From: Metabacillus malikii
Lineage (GTDB): Bacteria > Bacillota > Bacilli > Bacillales > Bacillaceae
Direction of reading: 5' to 3'
Length of the DNA stretch: 64,000 nucleotides
Assembly: GCF_030813355.1 (NCBI RefSeq)
Contig: NZ_JAUSUD010000015.1
Span: 1 to 64,000 of the forward strand
Shown: piece after piece, positions 30,301-39,047 of the stretch
How positions within the stretch are numbered: position 1 is the first letter of the stretch
Layout of the letters: each line of letters starts with the position of its first letter
The notes under the pieces: generated by a model
The model's input: only the letters and a program-made list of their open reading frames with translations
Told to the model about the DNA's origin: nothing
Databases searched by the model: none
Position numbers and translations under genes: made by a program

Positions 30301-33300
30301 CGGCGATATGAATGATTTTGAGTTTACAAAAACATTTGACATCCTAAAAGGTGACGTCTTAACAAATATGGTCGATAAAGTTCCAGCAAACGACCGTTTC
30401 TCTTATTTCTTCCAAGGCAACAATCAAGTGCTTGATCATATTCTTGTTTCGAATAACCTTGTCGATCACACAGTAGCAGATATGATCCATATTAATGCAA
30501 ACTACACAGAAGCACAGGGACGAGCTTCAGATCATGACCCTGTTATGATTCAAGTTGACTTAACAAGTAAAGAATCTAAAAAGTTTGATTTAACTGTTTT
30601 ACACACAAATGATACACATGCATCGTTAGACAACATGCCTAAAACCGTTACAGCTGTTAAAGAAGAACGAGCAAAAGATCCAAACGCACTTCTTTTAAAC
30701 GCAGGTGACGTTTTCTCTGGAACTTTATATTTTAATGAATTCCAAGGAAAAGCAGACCTAGCTTTAATGAACTTAATGGGCTATGATGCGATGACATTTG
30801 GTAACCATGAATTCGACTTAGGTTCTTCAGCAACAGGACATCAAGGATTAGTTGAATTTATTAAAGAAGCACAATTCCCGTTTGTAAGTGCGAACGTTGA
30901 TTTTTCTAAAGATGAGATGTTTGCTGGATTATTCAATGATTCAATTACGACTGATGCTAAAGAAGGTCAAATTTATAATGGAATTATTAAAGAAATAAAC
31001 GGCGAAAAAGTAGGTATCTTCGGATTGACAACTGAAGAAACTGAAGCGATTTCTAGCCCTGGCTCAATCGCGTTTGAAAACTATTTAAAAGAAGCTGAAA
31101 AAGCGGTAAAAGATTTTGAAGCTCAAGGTGTAAACAAAATTATTGCAGTCACTCATATTGGTTATGATGACAATGCTGCAATAGACAATGATTTAATGTT
31201 AGCTAAAGAAGTAGAAGGTATTGACATTATTGTTGGTGGTCATACCCATACAACACTTTCTGAACCAACGGTCGTTGCAGAAGATGAAACACCAACAGTC
31301 ATCGTTCAAACTGGTAATGCAAACAGTAACCTCGGAAAACTGAATGTTGAATTTGATGAGGCTGGTGTCGTCGTAGCTCAGACAGGTCAGTTAATCGCAA
31401 TCGGTGACCAAGAAGCAGACCCAGAAGCAGTAAACGTATTAGCACCATTTAAAGAACAAGTCGACAAAGTTGCACAAGAAGAAATTGGTGTGTCAACAGA
31501 AGTTGAATTAGAAAATCCACGTACAAACGGTGACAATGCAAACCCAAGTGTACGTAAAAATGAAACCATTTTAGGAAACTTGATTACTGATGGCATGCTT
31601 TCAAAAGCAAAATCGTTCACAGGTAAAAATGTCATTATGGCATTACAAAATGGTGGTGGAATCCGTGCAGCAATCAATGCCGGTCCAATCACTACTGGTG
31701 AAGTCATCACAGTTCTTCCATTCGGTAACACTTTAGCAACAATGGAAATCACAGGTGCTGAGTTAAAAGAAGCATTTGAAACGAGCTTAAGTAAATACCC
31801 AGCAGAAAACGGCGGTTTCTTACATGTTGCAGGTGGAAAAGTCGAATTCGATTCTACTAAGCCAGCAGGCGAACGTGTCGTATCTGTAACATATGTTGAC
31901 CAAGATGGTAACGATGTTGAAGTTCAAGACGATGAAACATACACAATCGCAACAAATGCCTTCACAGCTAAAGGTGGAGACGGCTATGATGTGTTTGCGA
32001 AAGCTTACGCAGAAGGTCGTGTCACAGATTTAGGCTTATCAGATTGGGAAAACTTTAGAGACCATTTAGTAAGCTTAGAAGCAATCCCAACTGATATCGA
32101 AGGTCGTATCATAGATACAAACGATTTACCAAACAATTTTGGCTTAACCGTTTTACACACAAATGATACACATGCATCGTTAGACAACATGCCTAAAACC
32201 GTTACGGCTGTTAAAGAAGAACGAGCAATCGATCCAAATGCACTTCTTCTAAACGCAGGGGATGTCTTCTCTGGAACATTATACTTTAATGAATTCCAAG
32301 GAAAAGCGGACCTAGCCTTAATGAACTTAATGGGCTATGATGCGATGACATTTGGTAACCATGAATTCGACTTAGGTTCATCGGCAACAGGACATCAAGG
32401 CTTAGTTGAATTCATTAAAGAAGCACAATTCCCATTTGTAAGTGCAAACGTTGATTTCTCAAAAGACGAACTGTTTGCTGGTTTATTCAATGATTCTGTT
32501 ACAAACGATGCTCAAAACGGTCAAATTTATAACGGAATTATTAAAGAAATAAACGGCGAAAAAGTAGGTATTTTCGGATTAACAACAGAAGAGACTCAAG
32601 ATATTTCTAGCCCAGGTTCAATTGTCTTTGAAAATTACCTTGCAGAAGCAGAAAAAGCAGTAAAGAGCTTTGAAGCACAAGGTGTTAACAAGATTATTGC
32701 GTTAACACATATCGGTTATGATGACAATGCTGCAATCGATAATGATTTAATCCTTGCAGAACAAGTTGAAGGCATTGACATTATCGTTGGGGGCCATAGC
32801 CATACAACATTAACCGAGCCAACTGTAGTAGAAAAAGATGAAACACCAACAGTTATCGTGCAAACTGGAAATGCAAACAGTAACCTAGGGAAACTGAATG
32901 TTGAATTTGATGAGGCTGGTGTAGTTGTTGCTCAGACAGGTCAGTTAATCTCAATCGGTGACCAAGAAGCAGATCCAGAAGCTATTGAAGTTTTAGCACC
33001 ATTTAAAGAACAAGTCGATAAAGTGGCCCAAGAAGAAATTGGTGTATCTACTGAAGTTGAATTAGAAAATCCACGTACAAATGGCGACAATGCAAACCCA
33101 AGTGTACGTAAAAATGAAACAATTTTAGGTAACTTAATAACTGATGGAATGCTTTCTAAAGCAAAATCGTTCACGGGTAAAAATGTCATTATGGCATTAC
33201 AAAACGGTGGTGGAATCCGTGCAGCAATTGATGCCGGTCCAATCACAGTCGGTGAAGTGATAACAGTTCTTCCATTCGGTAACACATTGGCAACAATGGA

Positions 33301-34126
33301 AATCACAGGTGCTGAGTTAAAAGAAGCATTCGAGGTCAGCTTCAGTAAATACCAAGCAGAAAACGGCGGTTTCTTACACGTAGCAGGCGGTAAAGTTGAA
33401 TTCGATTCAACAAAACCAGCAGGCGAACGTGTCGTATCTGTAAAATATCTTGACGAAAATGGTGAATATGTTGCCCTTCAAGATAACGAAACATACACAA
33501 TTGCAACAAATGCCTTCACAGCAAAAGGTGGAGACGGCTATGATGTCTTTGCGAAAGCTTACGCAGAAGGCCGTGTAACAGATTTAGGCTTATCAGATTG
33601 GGAAAACTTCAGAGACCATTTAGTAAGTTTAGAGGCAATCCCGACTGAAGTCGAAGGTAGAATAGTAGATATTAATGATGTACCAGGTGGAGAGAATCCA
33701 GGTGGAGAGAACCCAGGCGGAGAGAATCCAGATGGAGAGAACCCGGGTGGTGAAAATCCAGATGGAGAGAACCCAGGTGGTGAAAACCCAGGTGGAGAGA
33801 ACCCAGATGGAGAAAATCCAGGCGGAGAGAACCCAGATGGAGAAAATCCAGGTGGCGAGAACCCAGACGGTGAAAATCCAAAGGGTGAAAAGCCAGGTGG
33901 CGAGAGCCCAGGCGGTAAAAATCCAGATGGAGAAAAACCAAATGGAGAAAACCCAGGTAGCAATAACCCAGATGGGAAGAACCCAACTGTAAAACCAGGC
34001 AAATCAAATAATGAACTGCCAAATACAGCAACGGACAACTTTAACATCATCGTAATCGGGTTTATGCTAATTTTAGCTGGTGGCGTGTTATTCTATGTGA
34101 AGAGAAGAAAGTCTTTGACAAATTAA
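27392..34126 (+). CDS. Wall-anchored multidomain nuclease/5'-nucleotidase
   Basis: A 2244-residue surface enzyme. In order: signal peptide (1-31, ending VQA), lamin-tail domain (about 36-165), a Pro/Glu linker, an OB-fold segment (about 230-340), a chitobiase-like beta domain (about 425-500), a second OB-like segment, an endonuclease/exonuclease/phosphatase domain (about 750-1052, NIENFSN to SDHDP), and two near-identical UshA-type metallophosphatase plus 5'-nucleotidase modules (about 1064-1575 and 1582-2090, each opening LTVLHTNDTHASL). A GGENPDGENP repeat (about 2092-2200), LPNTA near 2208, a membrane helix and a basic tail follow. It resembles ExeM/YhcR and YfkN combined, and should break extracellular DNA to nucleosides and phosphate. 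ATG follows AAAAAGGAGG. Confidence 0.85.
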   Translation: MNKRQRKSASILMVLVLLLSLLSPAANTTVQAETGVATDLIISEYIEGSSFNKAIELYNGTGKEIDLSGYTLEHYNNSGSARTGTTTTDKVLPLQGKLAAGATYVISRTDADAAIVAVADMHDESKSVINFNGNDQIVLKKNGAVVDSIGQVGSVANVLADVSLVRNSNILAGDTIIDDEFDPAKEWTNAGKNAFSNLGKHTFGEQPSEEEPSEPTEPTEPTEPETPVDTITVAEARKASVGDTVTIEGIATTNTGLWGYDTFYMQDDTAGMYVFSSPKAVQPGDKVLITGKLLTYKNELEIEPTSLEIISSNNKIPNAQVISPADVGEATQGELLKLENITITDLESDSYGTAIFQAKTESGDKVRVIHDNRTGSDYNELIKHYKEGDKVHLTGIGSIDNDGYHFKTYGLASYDLVNKPAVYVDQAQGTVPAGTKIELKTGLEGADIFYTTDGTEPTVNSTKYVNPIVLSNGETTIKAIAVDGENVSEVFSFTYTILNTEGLKIRDIQGKGHTSKYEGSSVKGITGVVTHIVSGSTFVIQDDQPDDDHTTSEAIQIFKSSHNVSVGDKVSVDGVVSEFGSGADLTKTEISASNVTKIGTAELPAPLVIGKDIFPPNKIIDNDEMTSFDPEEDGIDFWESVEFMRVSFPNAKVVGPPYSNDVPIIVESTTNNEINNQGGLNIAADDYNPEKVFLDNVGSNFRSGDAFDGDVVGVISYASTGYQVLTNKAELPKVIKSDIQPEVTHIEPAADKLTVAAYNIENFSNNKSNTPDEKVTRIAKTFVNNMKSPDIITLVEVQDNDGETDSGNTDASQSYKRLIEAIKANGGPAYEWTDVAPVNNENGGAPGGNIRVGYLYNPERTTLVDGTKGKGTEANGWNEAGNLTLNPGVIDPAKYPNTRKPIAAEFEFNGERVVVIGTHLNSKGGDQSLWGANQPPKLNSEAERHSLAQAINDFIDEGLAKNPDLNVVLAGDMNDFEFTKTFDILKGDVLTNMVDKVPANDRFSYFFQGNNQVLDHILVSNNLVDHTVADMIHINANYTEAQGRASDHDPVMIQVDLTSKESKKFDLTVLHTNDTHASLDNMPKTVTAVKEERAKDPNALLLNAGDVFSGTLYFNEFQGKADLALMNLMGYDAMTFGNHEFDLGSSATGHQGLVEFIKEAQFPFVSANVDFSKDEMFAGLFNDSITTDAKEGQIYNGIIKEINGEKVGIFGLTTEETEAISSPGSIAFENYLKEAEKAVKDFEAQGVNKIIAVTHIGYDDNAAIDNDLMLAKEVEGIDIIVGGHTHTTLSEPTVVAEDETPTVIVQTGNANSNLGKLNVEFDEAGVVVAQTGQLIAIGDQEADPEAVNVLAPFKEQVDKVAQEEIGVSTEVELENPRTNGDNANPSVRKNETILGNLITDGMLSKAKSFTGKNVIMALQNGGGIRAAINAGPITTGEVITVLPFGNTLATMEITGAELKEAFETSLSKYPAENGGFLHVAGGKVEFDSTKPAGERVVSVTYVDQDGNDVEVQDDETYTIATNAFTAKGGDGYDVFAKAYAEGRVTDLGLSDWENFRDHLVSLEAIPTDIEGRIIDTNDLPNNFGLTVLHTNDTHASLDNMPKTVTAVKEERAIDPNALLLNAGDVFSGTLYFNEFQGKADLALMNLMGYDAMTFGNHEFDLGSSATGHQGLVEFIKEAQFPFVSANVDFSKDELFAGLFNDSVTNDAQNGQIYNGIIKEINGEKVGIFGLTTEETQDISSPGSIVFENYLAEAEKAVKSFEAQGVNKIIALTHIGYDDNAAIDNDLILAEQVEGIDIIVGGHSHTTLTEPTVVEKDETPTVIVQTGNANSNLGKLNVEFDEAGVVVAQTGQLISIGDQEADPEAIEVLAPFKEQVDKVAQEEIGVSTEVELENPRTNGDNANPSVRKNETILGNLITDGMLSKAKSFTGKNVIMALQNGGGIRAAIDAGPITVGEVITVLPFGNTLATMEITGAELKEAFEVSFSKYQAENGGFLHVAGGKVEFDSTKPAGERVVSVKYLDENGEYVALQDNETYTIATNAFTAKGGDGYDVFAKAYAEGRVTDLGLSDWENFRDHLVSLEAIPTEVEGRIVDINDVPGGENPGGENPGGENPDGENPGGENPDGENPGGENPGGENPDGENPGGENPDGENPGGENPDGENPKGEKPGGESPGGKNPDGEKPNGENPGSNNPDGKNPTVKPGKSNNELPNTATDNFNIIVIGFMLILAGGVLFYVKRRKSLTN
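30582..33690 (+). repeat. Tandem duplication of a 1.55-kb nucleotidase module
   Basis: DNA from about 30,582 to 32,130 repeats at about 32,136 to 33,690, in frame, with long identical blocks and mainly silent differences. The encoded modules differ at few residues, such as DEMFAG against DELFAG. It is a recent in-frame duplication or one maintained by gene conversion. Confidence 0.85.
33680..33960 (+). repeat. GENP coding repeat (wall-spanning stalk)
   Basis: A 15/30-base periodic tract encodes about 18 copies of G(G/D)ENP, degenerating to GKNP and GEKP at the end. It precedes the LPNTA sorting signal and probably spans the cell wall. Confidence 0.85.
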
Positions 34127-34145
34127 TAGATTTGATTGAAGTGAG

Positions 34146-34174
34146 AGGCGTGCATAATTGTTGCACGCCTTTTG
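34146..34174 (+). terminator. Intrinsic terminator
   Basis: AGGCGTGCA (34146-34154) pairs perfectly with TGCACGCCT (34162-34170), followed by TTT. It ends the wall-anchored nuclease transcript. The rest of the gap to rpiA holds no gene. Confidence 0.8.
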
Positions 34175-34434
34175 TTATCCATAAAACTATGGTTTACTCA
34201 TGGGAAATTATGAAAATACATATCCCTTGTGAGGAAAGTTAAGATTGCTAAAGTATCAGTTAAGCAAGACAGGGCTAGTGATACAGTTGTTGATGGAGAC
34301 GATAGGTTTTGGCTAGATGCTACATTTGAAGAGTAAAGTGATGTAAATTTTGAAAAATAAAAGTTTTGTATTAAGCTAAAGCTAAGTAATTTTTAGTTTT
34401 ACTTTTTGTGATTATTCGGAAGTAGGTGATGAAA

Positions 34435-35100
34435 ATGAAAGGGAAGCAACTAGCTGGAGAAAAAGCGGTAGAATACATAGAAGATGGAATGATTGTTGGG
34501 CTTGGGACTGGTTCAACTGCATATTACGCTATAAAGAAGATAGGTGAGTTAGTAAAGAGCGGGTTTAAAATAAAATGTGTTTCTACATCTACTTCGACGA
34601 CAGAACTTGCTACCACATTAGGTATTGAATTAGTATCATTAAATGATGTAGAGAGCATTGATATTACGATTGATGGAGCGGATGAAATTGATAAAAATAA
34701 CAACGCTATTAAAGGTGGCGGAGGTGCGCTTCTCTTTGAAAAATTGGTTGCTACAGCTTCGAAAAAGGTCATTTGGGTAGTGGATTCAAGCAAAATGGTA
34801 ACAAAATTAGGAGACTTTTTGTTGCCGATAGAAGTCATTCCCTTCGGTGCTAAACATGTTTACAATACCCTTGAAATAAATGGCTATCAACCTAAATTCA
34901 GATATACTAATGAAATGTTATATAAAACTGATAGCAATAATTACATAATTGATGTAAATATAAGCAATGTTAGCAATTATCTACAGTTGCAAGAATGGTT
35001 AGATTCAATTACTGGAATAGTTGAGCATGGATTATTTCTTGGTAGTGCTGATATGATTGTAGTGGGTAGTGAAGATAGCTGTGATACACTTTTTGTATAA
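34435..35100 (+). CDS. rpiA: Ribose-5-phosphate isomerase A
   Basis: Interconverts ribose 5-phosphate and ribulose 5-phosphate in the pentose phosphate pathway. The start at 34435 is favoured because AGGTG ends 6 bases before it; ATG at 34429 or GTG at 34426 would add two or three residues. Motifs typical of RpiA are present: GLGTGSTA near residues 23-30, the IDGADEID active-site loop near 79-86, KGGGGALLFEK near 92-102 and VDSSK near 116-120. At about 221 residues the length is normal. No pathway partner is adjacent. It may supply ribose phosphate from nucleosides released by the preceding surface nuclease, which is inference from position only. Confidence 0.85.
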   Translation: MKGKQLAGEKAVEYIEDGMIVGLGTGSTAYYAIKKIGELVKSGFKIKCVSTSTSTTELATTLGIELVSLNDVESIDITIDGADEIDKNNNAIKGGGGALLFEKLVATASKKVIWVVDSSKMVTKLGDFLLPIEVIPFGAKHVYNTLEINGYQPKFRYTNEMLYKTDSNNYIIDVNISNVSNYLQLQEWLDSITGIVEHGLFLGSADMIVVGSEDSCDTLFV

Positions 35101-35105
35101 CAATG

Positions 35106-35190
35106 AGGTGGGGGACAGTCCCCCGATGATTTAAAGCGTTAAACCGGTGGGGGACAGTCCCCCAGTAATTTAAAGCGTTAAATCAACAGG
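35106..35190. repeat. Dispersed palindromic element, type A (two units)
   Basis: Two copies of the palindrome GGGGGACAGTCCCCC (35110-35124 and 35149-35163), each followed by TTTAAAGCGTTAAA. The same unit recurs near 38,864 and 41,529-41,620. It begins just after the rpiA stop. Confidence 0.8.
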
Positions 35191-35326
35191 GGCACCTTCC
35201 TGACATGCATTTACTTGTCGGTCTTATCTTGATATACTATTTACGATGATTATAGATAAGGTAATGGTGTCTTAATAGAACGATTTTAATAGCTTTAGTT
35301 ATAGAGATTTTGTATTTATGGTGATT

Positions 35327-35340
35327 TGTAAGCGCCTTCT
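35327..35340 (+). promoter_or_regulatory. Candidate CcpA cre site
   Basis: TGTAAGCGCCTTCT matches the TGNAANCGNWNNCA catabolite-response consensus at all but two defined positions, about 290 bases before the GH43 gene. Inference from pattern only. Confidence 0.3.
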
Positions 35341-35428
35341 ACCTCCTATGTTAAATGTACATAGAAGCTTAAATAATAGTCGGGTTACGTGTTTTCGAGG
35401 GTATTTGCTCATACTAACTAGTATAATA

Positions 35429-35442
35429 TGTAAGCGTGTTAA
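35429..35442 (+). promoter_or_regulatory. Candidate cre site next to a -10 box
   Basis: TGTAAGCGTGTTAA resembles a cre site and lies directly after a TATAAT at 35422-35427, where CcpA would block transcription. It lies 180 bases ahead of the arabinanase gene, which fits catabolite control. The rest of the gap up to 35,622 holds no credible gene. Confidence 0.35.
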
Positions 35443-35610
35443 TTTAACCAATACATGTAATGAGGAAGGTAATCTAATAGAGTATGAGAGTAAAACGGTT
35501 GTCCGATTATTTTGTGCTAATTAAGAAGTAATAGAAACATAAGCAATTAATAATATTATTAATGTTCAGTAAATTTATTAATAAAGAACACTTAACAAAC
35601 TAAAGGATGA

Positions 35611-36570
<960 letters not shown>

Positions 36571-36610
36571 ATGAAGTTCCGCATAGGTAACTTAATAAAT
36601 TCAATGTGTG

Positions 36611-36659
36611 CTGCACTCTATTTGTTAGAACCTTTAGCAAATGGAGGTGCAGTTTTTTT
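36611..36659 (+). terminator. Intrinsic terminator after GH43 gene
   Basis: CTGCACTCTATTTG and CAAATGGAGGTGCAG form an imperfect stem, followed by seven T. The remaining bases to 36,868 contain no gene. Confidence 0.75.
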
Positions 36660-36868
36660 ATGACAAATTATTAAGAAAAATCAATATGAACGTGGTGCTA
36701 AGAGAAGTGAAGCTAGAGAAACAATGATAAATAATGGATATGCTTTACTTAGTTTGACAGAGCTTTTATAGTTAATTTGAGTCGAAGCTTAATTCACAAA
36801 TAAGGTGCAAATTCGGATTTTTGAACCTTAAATGATGTATAAATGTTAAAACTTAAAAGGAGGAAAAA

Positions 36869-37519
36869 ATGACTATCATCGATAAATTAAAACTTAGTAA
36901 ATATAAAAACATGGCCGTTCTTAATAAGCCAAGTGATTATGACTTATTTAACGGCTACAAAACATCACTAACAAAGGAACATGATGCGATTTTTGTTTTC
37001 GTTGAGACTATTGAAGAAATGGTAAAACATACCGAACGCATTATTAAAGAAGAGCAATTACTTGAAAAGGGATATCTGTTCTTTGCCTACCCGAAAAAGG
37101 GTAACAAACGATATGATACATTCGTGCACAGAGATGAGATTTTTCCAGCGATGAAGGTTGCTGAAGATGGCTATGTGCAAAACAGTGATATTAAGTTTTC
37201 ACGGATGGTCAGCATGGATGATGTCTTTACGGTCGTCGGCTTAAAGCGAGAAAAAAAGAAAGTGAAAAAGTCACCTGCTGCCAGTCAATGTGTTGCAGAT
37301 TATGAGGACAACGTAAAAGACATCGAAGCGCTATTAGCAGACCATCCAAACGAATTAACATTTTATCAAAACTTAACACCAGGCTATCAAAGGGATTGGG
37401 CACGCTATATCTTTTCGGCGAAGCAAAAGAAGACTCGTGAGAAACGCCAGGAACAAATGGTTGAGCTGCTTTCGCAAGGGTATAAGTCGGTTGATTTGTA
37501 TCGGTTAGGAAAGAAATAA
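36869..37519 (+). CDS. YdeI/OmpD-associated family protein
   Basis: A 216-residue cytoplasmic protein. The N-terminal 130 residues resemble the DUF3052-like/YdeI module with a regular alpha/beta pattern. The C-terminal part (about 140-200) matches the bacteriocin-protection OmdA pattern, with TFYQNLTPGYQRDWARYI followed by a basic helix (SAKQKKTREKR). Its biochemical role is unknown; the family name derives from enterobacterial proteins linked to outer-membrane stress, which cannot apply literally to a Gram-positive. The ATG follows AAAAGGAGG. It is followed by a terminator and appears monocistronic. Confidence 0.65.
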   Translation: MTIIDKLKLSKYKNMAVLNKPSDYDLFNGYKTSLTKEHDAIFVFVETIEEMVKHTERIIKEEQLLEKGYLFFAYPKKGNKRYDTFVHRDEIFPAMKVAEDGYVQNSDIKFSRMVSMDDVFTVVGLKREKKKVKKSPAASQCVADYEDNVKDIEALLADHPNELTFYQNLTPGYQRDWARYIFSAKQKKTREKRQEQMVELLSQGYKSVDLYRLGKK

Positions 37520-37542
37520 TAAAATTTACTGTTGAAATGTAA

Positions 37543-37569
37543 AAAGGCAAGGGTCGACTTGCCTTTCTT
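37543..37569 (+). terminator. Intrinsic terminator
   Basis: AAAGGCAAG (37543-37551) pairs with CTTGCCTTT (37558-37566) around GGTCGA, with a T-rich tail. It lies between convergent genes. Confidence 0.75.
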
Positions 37570-37628
37570 AATCCATGTTATGTAATTATTCTACAACTTC
37601 TAACTGGAGGTTTTATGAATCAATTTTG

Positions 37629-38171
37629 TTAATTCTGTAATTTGCGTAAAGTGGAAAGTGTTTTCCTGAAACTTTTATTTTCTTCATTGTAATTACTCTT
37701 TATATTTAATGGTGGATTAATGAGGTTGATGAGTTCTTTTTCTAAAGACTCAAGCTCTGTATTGTTTATTTGTGGAGTGAACCAATACAGCAGCAAGTTC
37801 TCTTTCATCCAAAGTGATAACCAATTTTCATGGTTTTCAATAAATTTATACTTTCCTTTATCCAATTCTTTTTTCTCAAGATCAAACAGAACACCTAAAC
37901 TTTTCCTCAATGTTGATCTTCTAGCTGTTCCATTAAAATGATATTTGAAATCTCTTGTGCGAAGGCTTTTCTTAGAGATGCCGGTATAGATTATTGGTTT
38001 TCCATTCAGCAGATCATATTTCAAGTTTTTCATATTTTTTGGTAATACTTCGATGCTATTCACACAAATTATGTAGATACCGGCTACATTAGGTAATTCT
38101 TTTGGATTATCTAAAAGTGGGTTAAATGGTTTTGAGTCTAATAATATCTTTTTATAATTAGTAATATCCAT
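37629..38171 (-). CDS. GIY-YIG nuclease domain protein
   Basis: A 180-residue protein carrying a GIY-YIG fold. GIYIICV (about 31-37) and IIYTGISKKSLRTR (about 75-88) supply the two signature strands and the nearby Arg residues. A conserved Glu in LESLEKELINLINPPLN (about 143-159) matches the metal-binding Glu and NPPLN end of the family. There is no DNA-binding extension, so it is a stand-alone nuclease of uncertain substrate, possibly a genome-defence or repair gene. The ATG at 38171 is preceded by a weak GGAGAG. It converges on the YdeI-like gene. Confidence 0.7.
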   Translation of the reverse strand: MDITNYKKILLDSKPFNPLLDNPKELPNVAGIYIICVNSIEVLPKNMKNLKYDLLNGKPIIYTGISKKSLRTRDFKYHFNGTARRSTLRKSLGVLFDLEKKELDKGKYKFIENHENWLSLWMKENLLLYWFTPQINNTELESLEKELINLINPPLNIKSNYNEENKSFRKTLSTLRKLQN

Positions 38172-38566
38172 CGTTCTCTCCTAAACTGTTATTATATTTT
38201 AGGCAAGTATAATCTACTAAAGAAATAGTATTTACCTTGCAGTTTCGAAATTTACAAATCTCTTGGAAAATCAGCTCCAACAAAGTTAAGGAGTTTTGAT
38301 AATTTAACAACTTTGGAAAGTAAAACAGTGTTTCCACTAATACTTGAGATAATTAGAACATATTTACAGTATTGCAGCAATGGGATAATAACAAAGATGC
38401 ACTGTCCTGAAAATTACCAACTACTAGGTTGATAGACAAACATATAAATATAAATCATTATAATATTGTAAGGAGTTATGGAAAGGAATATAATCAATCA
38501 ACCTCCATGTAAAGATGCTATGGCGGTATTTTTATGCTAAAATGGTAAAATAAGGAGGAGTTATCG
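38172..38566. other. Intergenic region, no gene recognised
   Basis: About 395 AT-rich bases between a leftward and a rightward gene. Only the AAGGAGGAG ribosome site for the next gene is clear; no hairpin or repeat family stands out. Confidence 0.4.
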
Positions 38567-38812
38567 ATGAAAAAGAAAACACTCTGGTTGCCCTTATCGG
38601 CAGCATTATTCTCAACGGGTCTTTTATATGCGATAGGGAATATGTTTGATATCACATATTTGAGTTGGACATTCTATAAAGAAAATCCATCAGAAGGAAT
38701 AGCATTTGAATCTGGAGGATCGCTAATTCCTATTATGATTGGTTTTATTGTTGGCTTTATTACAGAGAAAATTATGAAAATTAAACATAAAGACGATTCA
38801 AACTTGGTATAA
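38567..38812 (+). CDS. Small two-helix membrane protein
   Basis: An 81-residue protein with hydrophobic helices at about 7-28 and 51-68 and a basic tail (EKIMKIKHKDD). No family is recognised. The ATG follows AAGGAGGAG by 7 bases, and the stop codon lies inside the loop of a terminator hairpin, so it is a well-delimited single-gene unit. A role in the envelope is the most that can be said. Confidence 0.6.
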   Translation: MKKKTLWLPLSAALFSTGLLYAIGNMFDITYLSWTFYKENPSEGIAFESGGSLIPIMIGFIVGFITEKIMKIKHKDDSNLV

Positions 38813-38826
38813 TGCCAAGTTTTTTT
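38801..38826 (+). terminator. Intrinsic terminator overlapping the stop codon
   Basis: AAACTTGG (38801-38808) pairs with CCAAGTTT (38816-38823), with six T at 38821-38826. The TAA stop is in the loop. Confidence 0.75.
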
Positions 38827-38840
38827 AGTACTTTTTGTTT

Positions 38841-38920
38841 TGGGACAGCCCCTCAACAATATCGGGGGACAGTCCCCCGACAGTTTAAAGCTTTAAATCG
38901 ATGAGGGACTGTCCCCACGC
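38841..38920. repeat. Dispersed palindromic element, type A
   Basis: Contains GGGACAGCCCCTC, the full palindrome GGGGGACAGTCCCCC at 38864-38878, TTTAAAGCTTTAAA, and a closing GAGGGACTGTCCCCA. It is the same family as the copies after rpiA and ahead of the sigma factor gene. Confidence 0.8.
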
Positions 38921-38941
38921 GTTTTCTGTCGAATAAAAAGG

Positions 38942-38970
38942 TTATGAAGTGCAAAACGATTCTGTATAAT
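38942..38970 (+). promoter_or_regulatory. Candidate promoter of the MMPL gene
   Basis: TATAAT at 38965-38970 with TTATGA 17 bases upstream; a second overlapping TATAAT follows at 38970. It is about 80 bases before the start codon. Confidence 0.4.
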
Positions 38971-39047
38971 ATAATTTGAACACTGTTTAATAAAAATGCA
39001 ATGTGGATAGATTTTAGTTCCTTTTTAGGAAAGAAAGGAAGTATTCA

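Noticed and set aside
30582-33690. Treating the duplicated nucleotidase modules as an assembly artefact
   Set aside because: The copies differ at many silent sites and several residues, so they are not a simple duplicated read stretch, though copy number should still be checked.
33680-33960. Regular repeat resembling a CRISPR array
   Set aside because: Period is 15/30 bases without unique spacers, and the tract is coding in frame with the flanking domains. The same applies to 57,208-57,698.
33559-34050. Opposite-strand and alternative-frame ORFs over the GENP repeat
   Set aside because: Same cause: a periodic coding repeat in the wall-anchored nuclease opens shadow frames.
35318-35524. 68-codon rightward ORF
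   Set aside because: No ribosome site, no recognisable fold, and it overlaps candidate cre and -10 elements ahead of the GH43 gene.
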